Source of the DNA: Platerodrilus igneus
Lineage: Eukaryota; Arthropoda; Insecta; Coleoptera; Lycidae
Direction: 5' to 3'
Assembly (NCBI GenBank): GCA_036346225.1
Contig: JARFIW010000942.1
Span: 620,001 to 684,000, forward strand
Length of the DNA stretch: 64,000 nt
The translations under genes were made by a program, and so were the position numbers. Under the pieces are notes generated by a model that searched no databases, had not been told where the DNA came from, and saw nothing but the letters and a program-made list of their open reading frames with translations. How positions within the stretch are numbered: position 1 is the first letter of the stretch; each line of letters begins with the position of its first letter. Positions 22,398 through 33,022 of this stretch are shown here, one piece after another.

Positions 22398-23621
22398 CTA
22401 CCCCCTCTTCACATGAGAAACTCATAACAAACAATGCCTAATAAGAAACCAGAGTTCCCTACTTGAAAATGGGGTCCCAACTAACTAACCGGATAGCAGG
22501 TTGCAAACCCACCCCCAACAGAAAAACTAGTTTACCTATGCGGACTTACAGGAACTAAGAGAACAATCACCAGATCCTTCCTCTACATCTTACGTATCTG
22601 GCTTCAAATCTTTAACGTGCCAAATACCAATGTCTTTGCCCTTACTGCCTCTCAGACGATAAGTGACTGTTCCCGTTTTCTCTATTATTCGACAACGTAC
22701 ATACTTGGGTGATAGCTTCTGAGAAAAACTTTTAGAGGCTTTTGACTGAACCATATTTTTCTTCCACACGAAATCTTCTTTCTTGTACTGCACGGGGCGA
22801 CGCCGTAAATCATAATAACGCTTATTACGCTCATAAGCTTTGTGAAGTCTTTCTTTCACTTCATTATATAGCTCTGAAAGCTCATTCATATCCTTGATCA
22901 ACTGTTCCCTTGAATGAACAGTGAGATCCTGCTTGGAAAATTCTGATAACTAGCCATAGTATTCTCCAGTAATGGGAATCGATCGGCCAAAATTCAGAAA
23001 AGCTTGAGTATGAAAGGGGTGTCATACCTCCATTTCCTTCCCCATCAAACCAGGTTGCACAAGCATACCACTACTATCAATAGTACGCTACAGTACAACA
23101 TATTATTTAAAAAAGAAATTTTTAAATAATATTTTCAATCAATCGCCTTTCTGCATATTATTTTATATAAAATAATTTTCCAAACCTGTAATTTAGAAAT
23201 ATTACAGCTTTGCTATCTCACAAAAATGTTCATTGGTACTGAAACCAAAAAATAAACCAAGCCAATCAGGGTTTGTACAAGTTCAATGGGTTCTATCCCT
23301 ATATACAAAATTTGATGATCCCTATTAACACGAGGACAATCTTCGGCACTCTTGGTTTATTGCAACTCTACCTACTCAACCTATATTCGTAAAATAAAAA
23401 TATAATAGTGCAATTAAATAAAAATATTTGATTTTTAAATCAGTATATACTGCATATATAATGGTTGTATTAATTCCACAACACTGGTAATTCTTTGAAT
23501 TAAATCAAACTGCAACTACTTACCAGTATTACTGCAGGAATAACAATTGCATTAAATAATTTTGAAAGCTTGGTGTATCCTTTGATCACCAAATTTATAC
23601 AAAAATAAGTTGGGTGCCACG
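22398..23621 (-). mobile_element. Gypsy array internal region 1
   Basis: Holds the integrase C-terminal remnant and, at its far end, a primer-binding-site-like TGGCACCCAAC (minus strand, 23609-23619) two bases from LTR2. Gag, protease, RT and most of the integrase are missing, so the copy was internally deleted. Confidence 0.75.
22590..22901 (-). pseudogene. Gypsy pol, integrase C-terminal remnant
   Basis: 103 residues of the end of a Ty3/gypsy polyprotein. Visible features are an EVKERLHKAYERNKRYYDLRR helix after the catalytic core, a DFVWKKNMVQS step, and the GPY/F-like region SPKYVRCRIIEKTGTVTYRL ending in WHVKDLKP. The DDE core is gone. The same end is present, further broken, in internal region 2. 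Confidence 0.85.
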
Positions 23622-24906
23622 GGTATCCTTTATAATTATTTGCCTTTCTAAAAAATTAATAAGGTTAAAATTTACAGTATGGAAATATTGCCACTTGAAA
23701 AATAATAATAAAATAAAAGAAACTTGCTGCAATACAAACGGCATAAAAACAATTTGTTAAATATTTTTAATATTTGAATGAAGTCGTCAAGTATTTAAAT
23801 CGAGCTCGCTTTAGTTATTTCAGACTTGTACAAAATTGAAGTTCCTAGATTAGTAACTAATTCAAGCAAAATATTTTAGGTTATTGAAATGTCATTGTTG
23901 CTTTAAAAAATTGTTAGTCAGTTATAACGATTCAGCGAATTAAAAGATTACCATTATAAAATTGAATAAAATTGGCAATATCTGTTTGCGTGTTTGGTAT
24001 ATAGATAGTTAGTTGTCACCTGATTTAAGACGTTGATATCGATGCTACCTAGCGGGCTTCAACCAGAGCTTCCTATTATTGATCGACCAAGGACAACACC
24101 TGTGAGATAACGTCTTCAAAAACACAATTGGACAGTGTGCTCGATTAACGGCTTTCCATATTCTACGATTACATCACCAAAACGCCCTTTTTAGTGGATT
24201 CCATACGAAATAACTTCTAAAACTATAGATTGGTTATACTGAAAATTGTTAAGAATACTCTTCAGAACTGATGGCTGCATTGCAGGGTGCGTTCAGAATC
24301 GCAACAAAAAAAAGTTTTGAGTTGTCTCAAACTTAGTGGTTAGGATTGACCATGTGTGAATTTGCGTGCTTTTGTGAATAATTTATTATTGCGTGCTTCT
24401 TGCAATAATTTAATGTCACGTGAATCCATAATTAAATTCCACTTTTGTGAATCCGTAATTAAATTCCACTTTCGTGAATCCGTAATTAGATTTCGCTTTC
24501 GTGAATCCGTAATTAGATGCTAAAGTGAAAAACCTTTATTAGATTTAACAATTTCAAATTAATAAAAGCGAGTACACTTACCCACTTTCGGCTTTGCACA
24601 TTATTACAGCGCGAATAGACTAAGTTATGAGCACTTGGATACCTGATGCTTTTCAGGCTAAGCTCAAGTTCACAATTTGCAAGACTCATTTTTGTGCAGT
24701 GCTTAAATCAAAGAGGAAGACAAAATTCGCGTATCTAACGAAGTAGATAATATCTCTCCTAAGCACAGATGGTTTCTAAAATGTTGTTTTCGACCAAACA
24801 CGTTTCTATGAGGTCTGTATGTGTGTATGGTTGTCTATCTATCCGAATAAGTAGAATACATTACCCAACCAACAGTATTGGTAACAGAAAAATTTAAACT
24901 GTTACA
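23622..24906 (-). mobile_element. Gypsy array LTR2 (shared middle LTR)
   Basis: About 1285 bp, closely matching LTR3 at 28456-29720 and ending AACTGTTACA. It serves as the 5' LTR of internal region 1 and the 3' LTR of internal region 2. It contains three or four near repeats of GTGAATCCGTAATTA at about 24422-24515. Confidence 0.88.
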
Positions 24907-27900
24907 CTATCTCATCCCCACATGAGAAACTCATAACAAACAATGCCTAATAGAAAACCAGAGTTCCTTACTTGAAAATGGGGCCCCAGCTAACTAACCG
25001 GATAGCAGGTTGGAAACCCACCCCCAACAGAAAAACTAGTTTACCTATGCGGACTTACAGGAACTAAGAGGACAATCAGCAGATCTATCCTCTACATCTT
25101 ACGTATCTGGCTTCAAATCTTTAACGTGCCAAATACCAATGTCTTTGCCCTTACTGTCTCTCAGACGATAAGTGACTTCCCGTTTTCTCTATTATTCGAC
25201 AACGTACATACTTACGTTTGTGAAGCTAGCGGGCACTATCTACCGGTTGCTAAATATGGATACACCTACCAATCTCCAACACTACAAAACCACACCTACT
25301 AAACTGAACAAGCATTTCTATTGTTCAATTATGTTTCTTATATTGACCCAATTATCTTTACGCATTTTAAATCTAAGGGTGATTGAAACTATATTATTCA
25401 TACGTGTATATTTTAAGCAGTTGCCCTTTTAAATTGAAATACTTGTAATTTTCTTAACTTATGTAAAACCTACGCTCTTTTAAACTTATTAGACAACTAG
25501 TGTAGGTATACTAAAACAACCCATATCTTTTACACAAACGTGTTCGCCCCTGTTCACTAACTTTTATGGAATTTTCGTAATGACACCATAAGAAAATTAA
25601 AAAATTTATTTCCTAGCTTTTGTAATACCTGCGCCCTTGAAACTTGGTAGGCAGTTAGTGTAGGTGTAATAAAACAACCCATATCTTTTACAAAAACGTG
25701 TTCGCCGCGGTTCACTAACTTTTATGAAATTTTCGTAATGACACCATAAGAAAATTTTAAAAAAATTTCTTAGCTTTTGAAATACCTGCGCCCTTAAAAC
25801 TTGGTAGGCAGTTAGTGTATGTGTACTAAAACAACCCATATTTTTTACAGAAACGTGTTCGCCCCGGTTCCAAACTTTTATGGAATGTTCATGACACCAT
25901 AAGAAAATTAAGAAATTTTTTCTTAGCTTAATACTGCCCTGAAACTTGTAGGCAGTTAGTAGAGGTGTACTAAAACAACCCATATCTTTTACAGAAACGT
26001 GTTCGCCGCAGTTCGCTAACTTTTATAGAATTTTCATAAAGACACCATAAGAAAATTGAAAAAAAATTTTCTTAGCTTTTGTAATACCTGAGCCCTTGAA
26101 ACTTGGTAGGCAATTAGTGTAGGTGTACTAAAACAACCCATATTTTTTACAGAAACGTGTTCGCCCTGGTTCCGAACTTTTATGGAATTTTCATAATGAC
26201 ACCATAAGTAAATTAAAAAATATTTTCTTAGCTTTTGTAATACCTGCGCCCTTGAAACTTGGTAGGCATTTAGTAGAGGTGTACTAAAACAACACATATC
26301 TTTTACAGAAACGTGTTCGCCGCAGTTCACTAACTTTTATAGAATTTTCATTATGATACCATAAGAAAATTTTTTAAAAATTTCTTAGCTTTTGTACTAC
26401 CTGAGCCCTTGAAACTTGGTAGGCAGTTAGTGGAGGTGTACTAAAACAACCCATATCTTTTACAGAAACGTGTTCGTATTACAAAAGCTAAGAAAAAATT
26501 GTTTAATTTTCTTATGGTGTCAATACGAAAATTCCAATATTCTTAGCTTTAGTGATACCGGCGAACACGCTCTGTAAATTGTAGGCAGTTAGTGTAGTGT
26601 ACTAAAACAACTGCCATACCAAGTTTTACAGAAACGTGTTCAGGTATTACAAAAGCTAAGAAAAATTGTTTAATTTTCTTACTGGTGTTCATTATATGTA
26701 TAAATTCCAATAAAGTTAGTGAACCGGTTCGCGAGTTCACTAACTTTATGTTTTCTTAAGATACCATAAGAAAATTAAAAATTTTTCTTAGTTTTAGTAC
26801 TACCTGATCCTAAACTTGGAGGCAGTTGTAAGGTGTACTAAAACAACCCAAGTTTTCAAGGTGCGCAGGTATTACTTAAAAGCTAAGAAAAAATTTTTTT
26901 AATTTTCTTATGGCCTGTTCATTATTAGGTGTACTAAAATTCCATAAAAGTTAGTGAACCGGTCAAACAGGAATTTCTGTAAAAATATAATTTTTTTCAC
27001 CTTAATACTGCCTGAACCTAAGTTTAAGGTGTCAACAGGTATTACAAAAGCTAAGAAAATTTTATTTTAATTTTCTTATGGTGCTGTCATTAGCTAAAAA
27101 TTCCATAAAAGTTAGTGAACCGGTTCACAACACGTTTCTGTAAAAATATGGGTTGTTTTAGTACACCTCACTAACTGCCTAAACCAATTATTCAAAGGCG
27201 CAGGTATTACAAAAAGCTAAGAAAATTTTTAATTTTCTTATGGCTCATTACGAAAATTCCATAAAAGTTAGTGAACCGGGTGAACACGTTTCTGTAAAAA
27301 TATGGGTTGTTTTAGTACACCTACACTAACTGCCTACCAAGTTTTAAGGCGCAGGTATTAATACAAGCTAAGAAAATTTTTTATTTTCTTATGGTGTCAT
27401 TACGAAAATTCCAAAAAGTTAGTGAACCGGGTCGAACACGTTTCTGTAAAAAATATGGGTTGTTTTAGTACACCTACACTAACTGCCTACCAAGTTTCAA
27501 AGGCGCAGGTATTACAAAAGCTAAGAAAAAAATTGTTTAATTTTCTTATGGTGTCATTACGAAAATTCCAAAAAAGTTAGTGAACCGGGGCGAACACGTT
27601 TCTGTAAAAGATATGGGTTGTTTTGGTATACCTACACTAGTTGTCTAACAAGTTTTAAGAGCGCAGGTTTTACATAAGTTAAGAAAATTACATGTATTTC
27701 AATTTAAAAGGGCAATTGATTAAAATATACACGTAAGAATAATATAGGAATCTCAAAGCTATTTAGTTTCAATCGCCCTTAGATTTAAAATGCGTAATGA
27801 TAAATGGGTCAATATAAGAAACATAATTGAACAATAGAAATGCTTGTTCAGTTCAGCAGGTGTGGTTTTGTAGTGTTGGAGATTGGTAGGTGTATCCGTA

Positions 27901-28455
27901 TTTAGCGGCCGGTAGTTAATGGCCGCTAGCTTCACTAACGTACATACTTGGGTGATAGCTTCTGAGAAAAAACCTTCACAGGTTTTTGACTGAACCATAT
28001 TTTTCTTAGAAATTCCTAGAAATTCTTAGAAATATTACAGCTTTGCTATCTCACAAAAATGTTCATTGGTACTGAAACTAAAAAATAAACAAAGCCAATC
28101 AGGGTTTGTAGAAGATCAATGGGTTCTATCCTTATATAAAAAATTTGATGATCCCTATTAAGATAAAGGACAATCTTCGGCACTCTTGGTTTATTGCAAC
28201 TCTACCTACTCGACCTATATTCGTAAAATAAAAATATAATAGTGCAATTAAATAAAAATATTTGATTTTTAAATCAGTATATACTGCATATATAGTAGTT
28301 GTATTAATTCCACAACACTGGTAATTCCTTGAATTAAATCAAACTGCAACTACTTACCATTATTACTGCAGGAATAACAATTGCATTAAATAATTTTGAA
28401 AGCTTGGTCTATCGTTTGATAACCAAATTTATACAAAAATAAGTTGGGTGCCACG
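24907..28455 (-). mobile_element. Gypsy array internal region 2, split by foldback element
   Basis: 24907-25213 and 27950-28455 are the two halves of the internal region. The first half repeats the sequence found at 22398-22702 and breaks within the integrase C-terminus at AACGTACATACTT. The second half continues from the same 13 bp. A further deletion near 28010 joins integrase sequence directly to the leader next to LTR3. Confidence 0.8.
25214..27936. mobile_element. Foldback transposon with tandem-repeat inverted arms
   Basis: The outer ~300 bp of each arm are inverted copies (GTGAAGCTAGCGG ... GGATACACCTACCAATCTCC). Inside, each arm is an array of ~158 bp units with the core AAAACAACCCATAT: left-arm starts near 25513, 25671, 25829, 25971, 26131, 26289 and 26443; inverted copies near 27150, 27305, 27457 and 27614. 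The centre (26480-27140) is scrambled. No transposase. The insertion duplicated AACGTACATACTT (25201-25213, 27937-27949), and the unfilled site is visible at about 22690-22702. The layout matches Drosophila FB/Galileo-type foldbacks; relationship by sequence is not tested. Confidence 0.85.
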
Positions 28456-29720
28456 TGTAAACTTTATAATTATTTGCTTTTGTAAAAAATTAATGAGGTT
28501 AAAATTTACAGAATGAAATATTACCACTTGGAAAATAAAAATAAAATAAAAAAACTTGCTGCAATACAAACGGCATAAAAAAAATTTGTTAAATATTTTT
28601 AATATTTGAATGAAGTGGTCGAGTATTTAAATCAAGCTCGTTTTAGTTATTTCAGACTTGTACAAAATTGAAGTTCCTAGATTAGTAACTAATTCAAGCA
28701 AAATATTTTAGGTTATTGAAATGTCATGTGTTGCTTTAAAAAATTGTTACAGTCAGTTATAACGATTCAGCGAATTAAAAGATTACCATTATAAAATTGA
28801 ATAAAATTGGAAATACCTGTTTGCGTGTTTGGTATGTAGATAGTTAGTTGTCACCTGATTTAAGACGTTGATATCGATGTTACCTAGCGGGCCTCAACCA
28901 GAGGTTCCTATTATTGATCGACCAAGGACAACACCTGTGAAGATAACGGCTTCAAAAACACAATTGGACAGCGTGCTCGATTAACGGCTTTCCATATTCT
29001 ACGATTACATCACCAAAACACCCTTTTTTGTGGGTTCCATGCGAAATAACTTCTAAAACTGTAGATTGGTTATACTGAAAATTGTTAAGAATACTCTTCA
29101 GAAATGATGGCTGCATTGCAGGGTGCATTTAGGTTGGCAACAAAAAAATGTTTTGAGATGTCCCAAACTTAGTAGTTAGGATTGACCATGTGCGAATTCA
29201 CGTACTTCCGTGAATAATTGATTATTGCGTGCTTCTCGCAATAATTTAATGTCACGTGAATCCGTAATTAAATTCCACTTTCGTGAATCCGTAATTAGAT
29301 TCTGCTTTTGCGAACCCGTAATTAGATGCTGAAGTGGAAAACCTTTATTAGATTTAACAATTTCAAATTAATAAAAGCGAAGTACACTTACCCACTTTCG
29401 GCTTTGCACATTATTACAGAGCGAATAGACTAAGTTATGAGCACTTAGATACCTGATGCTTTTCAGGTTAAGCTGAAGTTCACAATTCGCAAGACTCATT
29501 TTTGTGCAGTGCTTAAATCAAAGATGAAGACACATTTCGCGTATCTAACGAAGTAGATAATATCTATCCCTCCTAAGCACAGATGGTTTCTAAAATGTTG
29601 TTTTCGACCAAACACGTTCCTATGAGGTCTGTATGTGTGTATGGTTGTCTTTCTATCAGAATAAGTAGAATACATTGCCCAACCAACAGTATCGGTAACA
29701 GAAAAAATTAAACTGTTACA
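28456..29720 (-). mobile_element. Gypsy array LTR3 (outer 5' LTR)
   Basis: 1265 bp, TGTAAACTTT ... AACTGTTACA, preceded by the primer-binding-site-like TGGCACCCAAC (minus strand, 28443-28453). Followed by CTAT (29721-29724), the right copy of the 4 bp target duplication. Confidence 0.9.
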
Positions 29721-30563
29721 CTATCACTTTCGAAATCATGTTCTAGCAACAACCGCCTCTATTACTGATTTAGGAGTCACATTTGATTCAAAAATGTTGT
29801 TTGACATTCATGTGGACAACATTTGCAAAAAAGTAAATAAAACGATGGGGCTCATAATGAGAACCATGAGATATTTCAATAACATCAATACTACAATAAC
29901 ATTATACAATGCATACGTTCTATCAACGCTGAGTTTTTGTAGCACGGTATGGAATTCGAGATACATAGTTTCCATCAATAGAATTGAACAAATTCAAAAA
30001 AGGATGCTTACTTTCAATAGAAATAAAACGCCATGTACTGGAAATTCCTACCTTTCCACTTGTAAATATTTCAATATGTTGGCGTTAAAGGATAAACGGT
30101 CGCTTGCTGATACTATTACTTCTGCCAAAATTGCAAAATCGATCACTGATACTTCTTCTCTGTTAGCACTAATCAACATGCATATCCCTAATCGATCGTT
30201 ACGTACAACCTGTACATTTTATCCAACAACTTCAAAAATTAATTTTAATCTAAATTCTCCCTTAAACCGCATATGTTATACAATAAATTTGTTTTCAAAT
30301 ATTGATTTATTTCATGATAATATTCTATAAAGTATCAAATCAAGAATGTAGTGCTAGGGAATTACAGCTAATTTTTGTTACACCCTATATCGTTAATGTT
30401 AAGATTAGCACACTCAATTGTACTGTTCCGATGCTAATTTTATATTGTACCTAATCTGTACTCACATATTCATTATTAATTAAGTTGTTATGTTTATATT
30501 TATCGGAGCTACTGTCTTGGGCTCTGCCTCTTTGTAGTTCTATAATTACATAAATAAAAAAAT
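29721..30563 (+). mobile_element. Jockey/CR1-type LINE, part 2 and 3' end
   Basis: Continues the LINE broken at 21484. The frame to 30330 includes ASITDLGVTFDSKMLFDIHV, then NKTMGLIMRTMRYF, a STLSFCSTVWNSRY block and an RIEQIQKRMLTF block, all downstream of the RT palm. The 3' UTR ends GGGCTCTGCCTCTTTGTAG followed by a TAAATAAAA tail near 30560, as in many insect Jockey-like elements. Confidence 0.85.
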
Positions 30564-31046
30564 ACTCTGTACTGTAAACAAAAATACAAGCTAATATTTA
30601 AACTTGACATGTAGTTAGCATATGACAATTCTGTACAAAATATTTTAATTTGATTTTATGATTTTAACTTGATCATGTACAATCACTCAATGTTCATGTA
30701 CGTAGAAGTTATAATTTTAATGATGCAGTTTGTGCAAAAACGAATTCCTTTACTAGCTAAAATACTGAAACAACCTAACACTATGATAGCATGCAGCTAT
30801 GAAAAATCAGGTAGAAACTTTTCTACATAACTGAAAGATGATACTCGTAAACTACTTAGAAGTAATATTTTATATAAGATAACTTGCTCCTGTCAAAAAA
30901 TGTACCTGAGAAACTCCAGACAGTGGGTAAAAAACCATCTAACACAACAGATCAGATGCCAAATTGGAGAGGAAAAGTTGTGCCCTTGCACAACACGTAC
31001 GCAGTATGCAGCACACTCCTAAATACAAAGACGTGGAAGTATTGAA

Positions 31047-31374
31047 TTACGAAATTTTGCGCTCTGCATCCAGTGCTCGCTCTAAATACACGGGATCGTA
31101 GTTCTTTTGCCATAAGCACCATGCTTCTTTATGTTTTTTCGTGGCATCTATAAAAAAAGAAAATAATAAAATACGATTTGATATAAAAAAATCATACAAA
31201 AACAAATTGCTTTAAAAATAATCTCAAAACCTAACAAAATACAGCGAAAACCAAGTGATCCATTTCACCCCGTTGTTTTGTTTTTACACACAAAAATTGC
31301 AATTGAAACCACACAAAAAATAAATTAGCATGTCTGATTGTGAATACCTTTACTTCAATATATTTTTTATCACC
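31047..31374 (-). CDS. Possible small two-exon gene, unrecognised product (partial)
   Basis: Last exon 31047-31147 (stop TAA 31047-31049) encodes ATKKHKEAWCLWQKNYDPVY then LERALDAERKIS. It is preceded by a good acceptor, CTTTTTTTATAG. An upstream open stretch from about 31464 ends in CTTCTAG|GTGATA at 31374/31373. Splicing the 225 bp intron (31148-31372) keeps one frame and turns the split codon into Asp. The protein is basic with an amphipathic, possibly mitochondrial-style C-terminus. I do not recognise the family. No Met is visible in the upstream exon, so at least one more 5' exon is needed. It lies antisense within the RFXANK intron. It could be a decayed insertion instead. Confidence 0.4.
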
Positions 31375-31917
31375 TAGAAGGGCTCGGACGGGCCTAGTTT
31401 TCACTGATTTGGCTGTGCAACTATTTGATTTCACATATTTTAGAGATTGAGAAATTTTGCTCTTTTACTATTTAATTATTTTTGGAAAACTTACTTTACA
31501 CGATTAACCAACAAAACCGGTATAATAGATGTTCATCTATTCGCCACACGAATGTAAATAAAAATCAGCTGATTTGTAATGCAGTGTTGCCATTATGCTT
31601 AAACACAAATGAAAATACTGGTTTGATCAACTTCACCCCTGCTGATCGACTTCACCCTGTTTGACGGTACTCAGCCGTAAGATTCAGTTTGAATATGGAA
31701 AAAGAATTCTAAAATGATTCTAAATGACTTTACATAAACACAAATGTGCCTCTGAACCTTTACACTTTTTAAACCATAATTGCTGCATAAACCCTCTCAA
31801 GATTGTTAAAAGCACCCCAATATATTGGAACTAGCAATTTTTTACCTGTATGAACTTGTGTTTTGCAAAGACACAAATGTTAAATCTTGCATTACAGCTT
31901 TGATTATTCATTTTTAG

Positions 31918-32065
31918 GTTGGAAATACAGCACTGATGTATGCAGCAGGTGGTAACCATCCTCATTGCTGTAATGAATTGTTGATTCGAGGTGCTGATGT
32001 TATGATAACTAATCACAATGGAGATACTGCATACAATTTGGCTATAGATCATAATAGCAGTCAAG
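31918..32065 (+). CDS. RFXANK: RFXANK/ANKRA2-like ankyrin protein, second coding exon
   Basis: 148 bp preceded by TTCATTTTTAG and followed by a GTTGGT donor, joining in phase 0 to the exon at 19842. Encodes the third ankyrin repeat (VGNTALMYAAGGNHPHCCNE) and the start of the fourth (NGDTAYNLAIDHNSSQ), matching the repeat order of RFXANK/ANKRA2. It leaves phase 1, so at least one more exon is needed for the C-terminal helix. I did not find it in the window. With 178 + 49 residues seen, about 30-50 residues are missing relative to the family. Confidence 0.85.
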
Positions 32066-32445
32066 GTTGGTACTGTTAACCTCGTTAAGTTAATAACCGT
32101 TTAATGTTTTAGCCTTAGCAGTTATAGAGGGTCACCTAATACATATGTTAGGAGCCACATAAAGCTCATTATATCTTTTAATTTTAAGATTTAACTATTA
32201 AGGATACGTGTTTAGTATATAATATGCACAGCTGTGCATTGGATGAATTTACCCAACTTTAATGTTTAATTTTATTTTCTAAGATATAAAGTTATAGTTC
32301 AACGAATTCTTTAATCTGTTTGAGTAATGTATTGGAGTAATACATATAGTCAATAAAATCCATTATTTGCTTGCTTGCCCACATGTCAGGTGATTGATAT
32401 GCAGATCAACACACTTTGTGCTGGTTCTTGATATAACAATGATTT
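32066..32445 (+). other. RFXANK next intron, nothing recognised
   Basis: AT-rich. No exon fitting the expected ankyrin C-terminus. Confidence 0.45.
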
Positions 32446-32640
32446 CATCATCATTTTGTTTTCGACCTTACTTAAGGTCGGTTTGACGCAGCTCTAACTT
32501 CTTTTCTATTCTGTGCTAATCCAAAAAGCTCTACATACCCTTCACAACCTAAATTTCTAATAATTTGACTAATATAGTTTGGTCTAGGTCTTCCTATATC
32601 CTTCTATCTTTTTCCTATCCAGCTGGCTCTACATAGATAT
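32446..32640 (-). mobile_element. RTE-like LINE, 3' terminal fragment
   Basis: Second, strongly 5'-truncated copy of the LINE at 33023-36160. On the minus strand it holds the same last coding segment and 3' end (CAAACCGACCTTAAGTAAGG) and finishes in an ATGATGATG tail. Confidence 0.75.
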
Positions 32641-32743
32641 TAGCAACCTGATGGTTGTTAAAGAACTCTAACATGTATACATGATTACCATTTATAAGGA
32701 AATGAAATATAACCTGGTTATCCGCTTCAAAAAGGAAAAGTGT

Positions 32744-33022
32744 TAAATTATATGTTATGGTAAGGCTTAAGCAACGAATCGCTGCCAACATGCCAGACCA
32801 CTACCTAATTGTAAGTTATGCCATGGTGACATTTATTAAATTATGTTATGGTAAGGCTTAAGCAACGAAACGCTACCAACATGAGCAGACTGCTACCTAA
32901 TTGTGAGTTATGTCATGGTGACGTTTATTAAATTATATGATATGGTAAGGCTTAAGCAACAAAACGCTACCAACATGCCAGACCGCTAACTAATTGGAGT
33001 TATGTCCTGGTGACATTTAGTT
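32744..33022 (+). repeat. Three-copy tandem repeat, ~95 bp unit
   Basis: Units share ATGGTAAGGCTTAAGCAAC, AACGCTACCAACATG, a CAGAC..CTA.CTAATT block and GTGACATTTATTAAATTAT. The array is wedged between two LINE 3' ends. Confidence 0.88.

Larger units (their letters stand above)
20376..31917 (+). other. RFXANK intron filled by nested transposons
   Basis: 11.5 kb between GTAAGT at 20376 and the acceptor TTTTTAG at 31917. Layers from outside in: a LINE on the plus strand (21011-21484 and 29721-30563), a three-LTR gypsy array on the minus strand (21485-29720), then a PDI retrocopy in LTR1 and a foldback element in the second internal region. A small antisense gene candidate lies at 31047-31374. 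20409-21010 and 30564-31046 hold nothing recognised. Confidence 0.8.

Noticed and set aside
25606..26330. Minus-strand repetitive open frames (HVSVK.MGCFSTP repeats)
   Set aside because: Frames through the foldback element's tandem units, with no independent evidence of coding.
31918..32065. Minus-strand frame across 31831-32064
   Set aside because: Antisense of the RFXANK second coding exon, which has proper splice sites and ankyrin motifs on the plus strand.
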